From Bradyrhizobium sp. cir1 (lineage in GTDB: Bacteria > Pseudomonadota > Alphaproteobacteria > Rhizobiales > Xanthobacteraceae): DNA of 64,000 nt. Position numbers and translations under genes: made by a program. The notes below the pieces were generated by a model. It saw nothing but the letters and a program-made list of their open reading frames with translations, made no database searches and was not told where the DNA came from. Shown one piece after another: positions 59,659 through 64,000 of this stretch; the stretch's first letter is position 1; every line of letters begins with the position of its first letter. The stretch lies in contig NZ_JACIHE010000001.1 in the NCBI RefSeq assembly GCF_014198245.1, forward strand, positions 372,001 to 436,000. Direction: 5' to 3'.

Positions 59659-60771
59659 TCATCTTCGGACGGCAGTGGAACTCTCCGACTTGTCCTGCGC
59701 CCGCAGCGCTGCGGAACGGTCGATCCGGATCCAGGCCGCCGCGAGCTCCCAGGCGACCGCCAGAATGATCGGGCCGATGAAGAGGCCGATGATGCCGTGC
59801 GCCAATGTGCCGCCGATGACCCCGATCAGGATGAGGAGCGTCGGTGTGCTCAGGCCCCGACCCATGACCAATGGCTTGAGAATATTGTCCAGCAGACCGA
59901 CGACGACGAGGAAGACGGTCAGAAGCAGCGCCGTTGTCACGTCCTTGTCCGTCCAGATCCAGATCACCACGGGCACGAGGACGATGGCGGCCCCGATCTG
60001 CACGATCGACAGCAGTAGAACGAGGATGGCGAGCAAGCCGGCGCTTGGGATGGCCGCAAGCTTGAAGCCGATGCCGGCCAGCAGCGCCTGGATGATCGCG
60101 ACGCCGATCACGCCTTGCGCAACCGCCCGGATCGTTGCACCCGCCAGCGCGAGAAAATGCTCGCTCTGCTCCGGCACGATGCGGAACAGGAAGCCGCGGA
60201 TCGCCTCAACGAGCTGCGGTCCGTACGGAAACAGGAAGCCGGCGACGAGCACCGACAGCAGGAACTGCAGCGTGCCGACGCCGGCGCTGCCGGCGAACGA
60301 CAGCATCACCCCGGCCAGCGGTTTCAGATACGGCGCCACCTCGCGCAGTACGGCGCGAACGTTGGTATAGGCCAGGGTCCAGAGATCGAACAGCTGGGGG
60401 CCGATCAGCGGCCAGTCCTTGAGCCATTCCGGCGCCGCCTGAAGCACGAGATCGCCGGTGCCGATCTGGCCCGCGAGATCCTTGATGCCTTCGACCGCGC
60501 TCAGCCCGAGCCATGCCGCAGGACCGATGATAACGCCAAGCGTCGTCAGGGTGAGAATGGTCGCGGCCGTTCGGGGCCGGCCGCCGAGGCGTTTGGCGAG
60601 CCAGCTGAAGGCGGGATAGAACGCGACCGCAAGCACCGCGCTCCAGGTCAGGATCGGCACGAAGGGGCGGATGATCAGAAACGTCCACGCGATCAGGAGC
60701 GCGAGCAATCCGAGACGGATCACGAGCTGGACAATCTGCTCCGCGGAGAGAAGCTTGCGAAGTGGGGTCAA
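59659..60771 (-). CDS. AI-2E family transporter (PerM/TqsA-like)
   Basis: This 370-residue membrane protein of about 8 helices has the family features FVPILTWSAVLAVAFYPAFS, GVIGVAIIQALLAGIGFKLA, LLDNILKPLVMGRGLSTPTL and IGLFIGPIILAVAWEL. The TTG start at 60771 follows AGGACAG by 9 bases. Members export small molecules (autoinducer-2) or ions, and the real substrate is usually unknown. A perfect FNR/FixK box is centred 73 bases upstream. Confidence 0.85.
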   Translation of the reverse strand: MTPLRKLLSAEQIVQLVIRLGLLALLIAWTFLIIRPFVPILTWSAVLAVAFYPAFSWLAKRLGGRPRTAATILTLTTLGVIIGPAAWLGLSAVEGIKDLAGQIGTGDLVLQAAPEWLKDWPLIGPQLFDLWTLAYTNVRAVLREVAPYLKPLAGVMLSFAGSAGVGTLQFLLSVLVAGFLFPYGPQLVEAIRGFLFRIVPEQSEHFLALAGATIRAVAQGVIGVAIIQALLAGIGFKLAAIPSAGLLAILVLLLSIVQIGAAIVLVPVVIWIWTDKDVTTALLLTVFLVVVGLLDNILKPLVMGRGLSTPTLLILIGVIGGTLAHGIIGLFIGPIILAVAWELAAAWIRIDRSAALRAQDKSESSTAVRR

Positions 60772-60837
60772 GACGACGCTGTCCTTCCGGGAGTGCGGAT
60801 ACCCGATGGACGTAGCGGCCTCCGCCGCCGGGCATTC

Positions 60838-60851
60838 TTGATCCAGATCAA
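60838..60851. promoter_or_regulatory. FNR/FixK box ahead of the AI-2E family gene
   Basis: TTGATCCAGATCAA is a perfect TTGAT-N4-ATCAA site, extended as CTTGATCCAGATCAAG. Its centre is 73 bases upstream of the TTG start at 60771; on the other side the next gene starts 200 bases away, so the exporter (and channel) is the probable target. Confidence 0.85.
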
Positions 60852-61048
60852 GCGGGCCGCACAGACACGCCGTTCGTCCCCGATCGGGACATGCGCGCGG
60901 ACGACGGAAGCCGGCAGGTCGGCGCCAATTAAGCTATTGTAATATCTATGTAATTACGATTTCGCCAGCCCAGGGCGCGATCCACCAAGGGTAGGCTGAT
61001 CGGCGCTCGCTGGCGGGAACGGATTCCCTTGCCTCCGGATTGACCGGA

Positions 61049-61195
61049 ATGGATAGGATATTTCTTGCGACGATGGTTTTGGCCGTGCTGCTGCTGATTG
61101 TGGCTGCGGACCTCCTGGTCAACGGCGTCGGCCTGCAGCCGCCGCCGACGCAGCTGGCCGACATACTGCCGGCGCCTGCACGCCCGGTCAGATAG
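61049..61195 (+). CDS. Small single-span membrane protein, 48 residues
   Basis: ATG 61049 gives MDRIFLATMVLAVLLLIVAA, one hydrophobic helix, then a Pro/Leu-rich tail ending RPVR at TAG 61193. It may be an anchored periplasmic peptide or an exported peptide after signal cleavage. The ribosome site is weak (CCGGA). It is the only plus-strand gene between the exporter and ntrC. Confidence 0.5.
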   Translation: MDRIFLATMVLAVLLLIVAADLLVNGVGLQPPPTQLADILPAPARPVR

Positions 61196-61311
61196 GCGCA
61201 ACGCCGCGCCGAGCGGCCGGACGACCAATTTGGATGATCCGGCGGAACATTTCGGTCCTATCAGGACTTCTGCTCACCGCGTCAGCCACAACGGCGAGCG
61301 CGATCCGGACA

Positions 61312-61345
61312 GGCTCAGCTCCGCTGTGGTAGGGGGAGCTGAGCC
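61312..61345. terminator. Bidirectional hairpin at the end of ntrBC
   Basis: GGCTCAGCTCC and GGAGCTGAGCC are perfect 11-base complements with a 12-base loop. It lies 18 bases beyond the ntrC stop on the minus strand and downstream of the 48-residue plus-strand gene, so it can end transcripts from both. No T run is present. Confidence 0.55.
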
Positions 61346-61363
61346 ACCGTCGGCTCGTGAAGC

Positions 61364-62806
<1,443 letters not shown>

Positions 62807-62815
62807 TGTTAATCC

Positions 62816-63991
62816 TCATTTTGCCCCCTGTGACGCAGACGACGACTTCCCGGCAGAGCCGTCGCGACTGCTATGATCGGCATGTTTCACCGATGTGGAA
62901 TACATCGGCATCAGCACGCGGAAGGTGGTCTTGCGCGGTTGAGATTCGCATTCGATGATGCCCCCGTGATCGCCGACGATCTTGGCGACCAGAGCAAGAC
63001 CGAGGCCAGAGCCGGTCTGCTTGGTGGTCACGAAGGGATCGAACAGGTTGGGCAGAAGATCATCCGGCACGCCTGGTCCATTGTCCCTCACGCAGAATTC
63101 GAGCGGCAGGGATACCCGGGATTTTTGACCGGGGACTGACAGGCGCACGCCGGGGCGGAACGCGGTGGTGAGCTGGATCTCGGCGTCGGGCACGTCGATC
63201 AAGGCTTCGGCGGCGTTCTTCACCAGGTTGAGGAACACCTGGATCAGCTGATCCTGGTTCGCCAGCACCGGCGGCAGCGAAGGATCGTAATCCTCGATGA
63301 AGCGGATGTTGCGGGCAAATCCCGACTGCGCCAGCCGCTTCACGTGATCGAGCACCGAATGGATATTGACGGGGCCGCGCACCACGGGGCGCTCGTCGCC
63401 GAACACTTCCATGCGGTCGACCAGGGTCACGATGCGGTCGGCCTCGTCGCAGATCAGGCGCGTCAGCATACGGTCCTCGGACGAGGCCTGCTGCTCCAGC
63501 AGCTGCGCCGCGCCGCGAATGCCCGAAAGCGGATTCTTGATCTCATGCGCAAGCATTGCTGCTAGCGCTATCACCGAGCGCGCTGCGCTGCGATGGGTGA
63601 GCTGGCGATCCATCTTGTCGGCGATGGTGCGCTCCTGGAGCATCACGACGATATGGCCGGGCCGCTCGGTGAGCGGGGCCACGTGCAGATCGACCTGGCG
63701 GTCGCCGCCCATGCGCGGCGTGCCGAGATCGACCTTGTATTCATTGACCGGCGAATTCGAGGAGCGCACCTGGTCGATCAACGCCAGCAACGGGCTGCCG
63801 AACGGCACCAGCTCTTTCAGCGACTGCCGCTTCAGGAACTGCGTCGAGATCTCGAAAAAGGCTTCGGTTGCGATGTTGGCGGCGACGATCTTGCCGTCCG
63901 GCCCGATCAGGAGCACGGGATTGGGAAGCGCGTCCAGGATCGCATCGCTGTCGGACAGAACCGGCCGACGATGTTCAGCGGCTGAGCTCAT
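62816..63991 (-). CDS. ntrB: Nitrogen sensor kinase NtrB
   Basis: This 391-residue cytoplasmic kinase has an N-terminal PAS domain ([20 protein letters not shown]), the H-box [20 protein letters not shown], and ATPase motifs [21 protein letters not shown] and [14 protein letters not shown] Ser/Lys-rich tail follows. It would be inhibited by the PII protein under nitrogen sufficiency. ATG 63991 is only 9 bases from the window end; the usual upstream neighbour dusB/nifR3 lies outside. Confidence 0.96.
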   Translation of the reverse strand: MSSAAEHRRPVLSDSDAILDALPNPVLLIGPDGKIVAANIATEAFFEISTQFLKRQSLKELVPFGSPLLALIDQVRSSNSPVNEYKVDLGTPRMGGDRQVDLHVAPLTERPGHIVVMLQERTIADKMDRQLTHRSAARSVIALAAMLAHEIKNPLSGIRGAAQLLEQQASSEDRMLTRLICDEADRIVTLVDRMEVFGDERPVVRGPVNIHSVLDHVKRLAQSGFARNIRFIEDYDPSLPPVLANQDQLIQVFLNLVKNAAEALIDVPDAEIQLTTAFRPGVRLSVPGQKSRVSLPLEFCVRDNGPGVPDDLLPNLFDPFVTTKQTGSGLGLALVAKIVGDHGGIIECESQPRKTTFRVLMPMYSTSVKHADHSSRDGSAGKSSSASQGAK

Positions 63992-64000
63992 GCAGCAGCG

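Overview
The window reads as a chromosomal segment of a high-GC alphaproteobacterium, most probably Bradyrhizobium or a close relative. Supporting signs are the ntrB-ntrC / ntrY-ntrX-hfq-hflX blocks, the dac-tmk-holB-metG-tatD cluster, an F1-ATPase zeta-type inhibitor, several TRAP transporters, and the intergenic palindromes (12540, 29279, 39027, 40837) familiar from that genus. This assignment rests on pattern recognition; no database search was run.

Layout. Positions 1-7500 form a gene-poor accessory edge. It holds the tail of a CDS, a DUF4062 gene broken by three frameshifts, a tRNA-Ser(UGA), a GNAT remnant, a double-glycine-leader peptide and a run of very small genes. Positions 7500-16250 are a conserved housekeeping run: an RlpA-like lipoprotein, an alpha/beta hydrolase, a D,D-carboxypeptidase, thymidylate kinase, DNA polymerase III delta', a methionyl-tRNA synthetase with a histone-H1-like tail, TatD and a metallo-beta-lactamase-fold protein. 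Positions 16400-24000 carry two TRAP systems; the second is in an apparent operon with an acyl-CoA ligase. Positions 24000-27070 are a scar: a decayed M24 peptidase, an AT-rich patch and a foreign-looking DUF4209-like gene. Positions 27070-37080 hold a TonB receptor/PepSY iron-type locus, a PilZ-XRE regulator, the metNIQ methionine importer and a DASS anion symporter. Positions 37300-42700 hold a cobalt-type nitrile hydratase operon, queC, mazG, hflX and hfq, followed by ntrX and ntrY up to 46.7 kb.

The most interesting part is 46.8-61.3 kb. About 14.6 kb of extra genes separate ntrYX from ntrBC, which usually sit together in Rhizobiales. This block contains four intergenic perfect TTGAT-N4-ATCAA (FNR/FixK) boxes at 50007, 54237, 56763 and 60838. 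It also encodes a cysteine-free, FixK-type Crp/Fnr regulator (58367), a FixJ-type response regulator (57442), a stand-alone receiver (56923) and a histidine kinase with an ABC-substrate-binding-like sensor (50075). The box-linked genes are mostly envelope proteins: DUF3300 with an S74-type chaperone tail, DUF2950, an HlyD/DUF3302-like pair, an AI-2E-family exporter, and two paralogous small secreted beta-rich proteins that each lie under their own box. A PPK2 polyphosphate kinase with a decayed tandem copy, and a small K+-channel-like protein, are also present. I read the block as a self-contained low-oxygen or energy-stress envelope regulon. That reading is inferred from the boxes and the regulators.

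No CRISPR array, intact insertion sequence or rRNA was seen.
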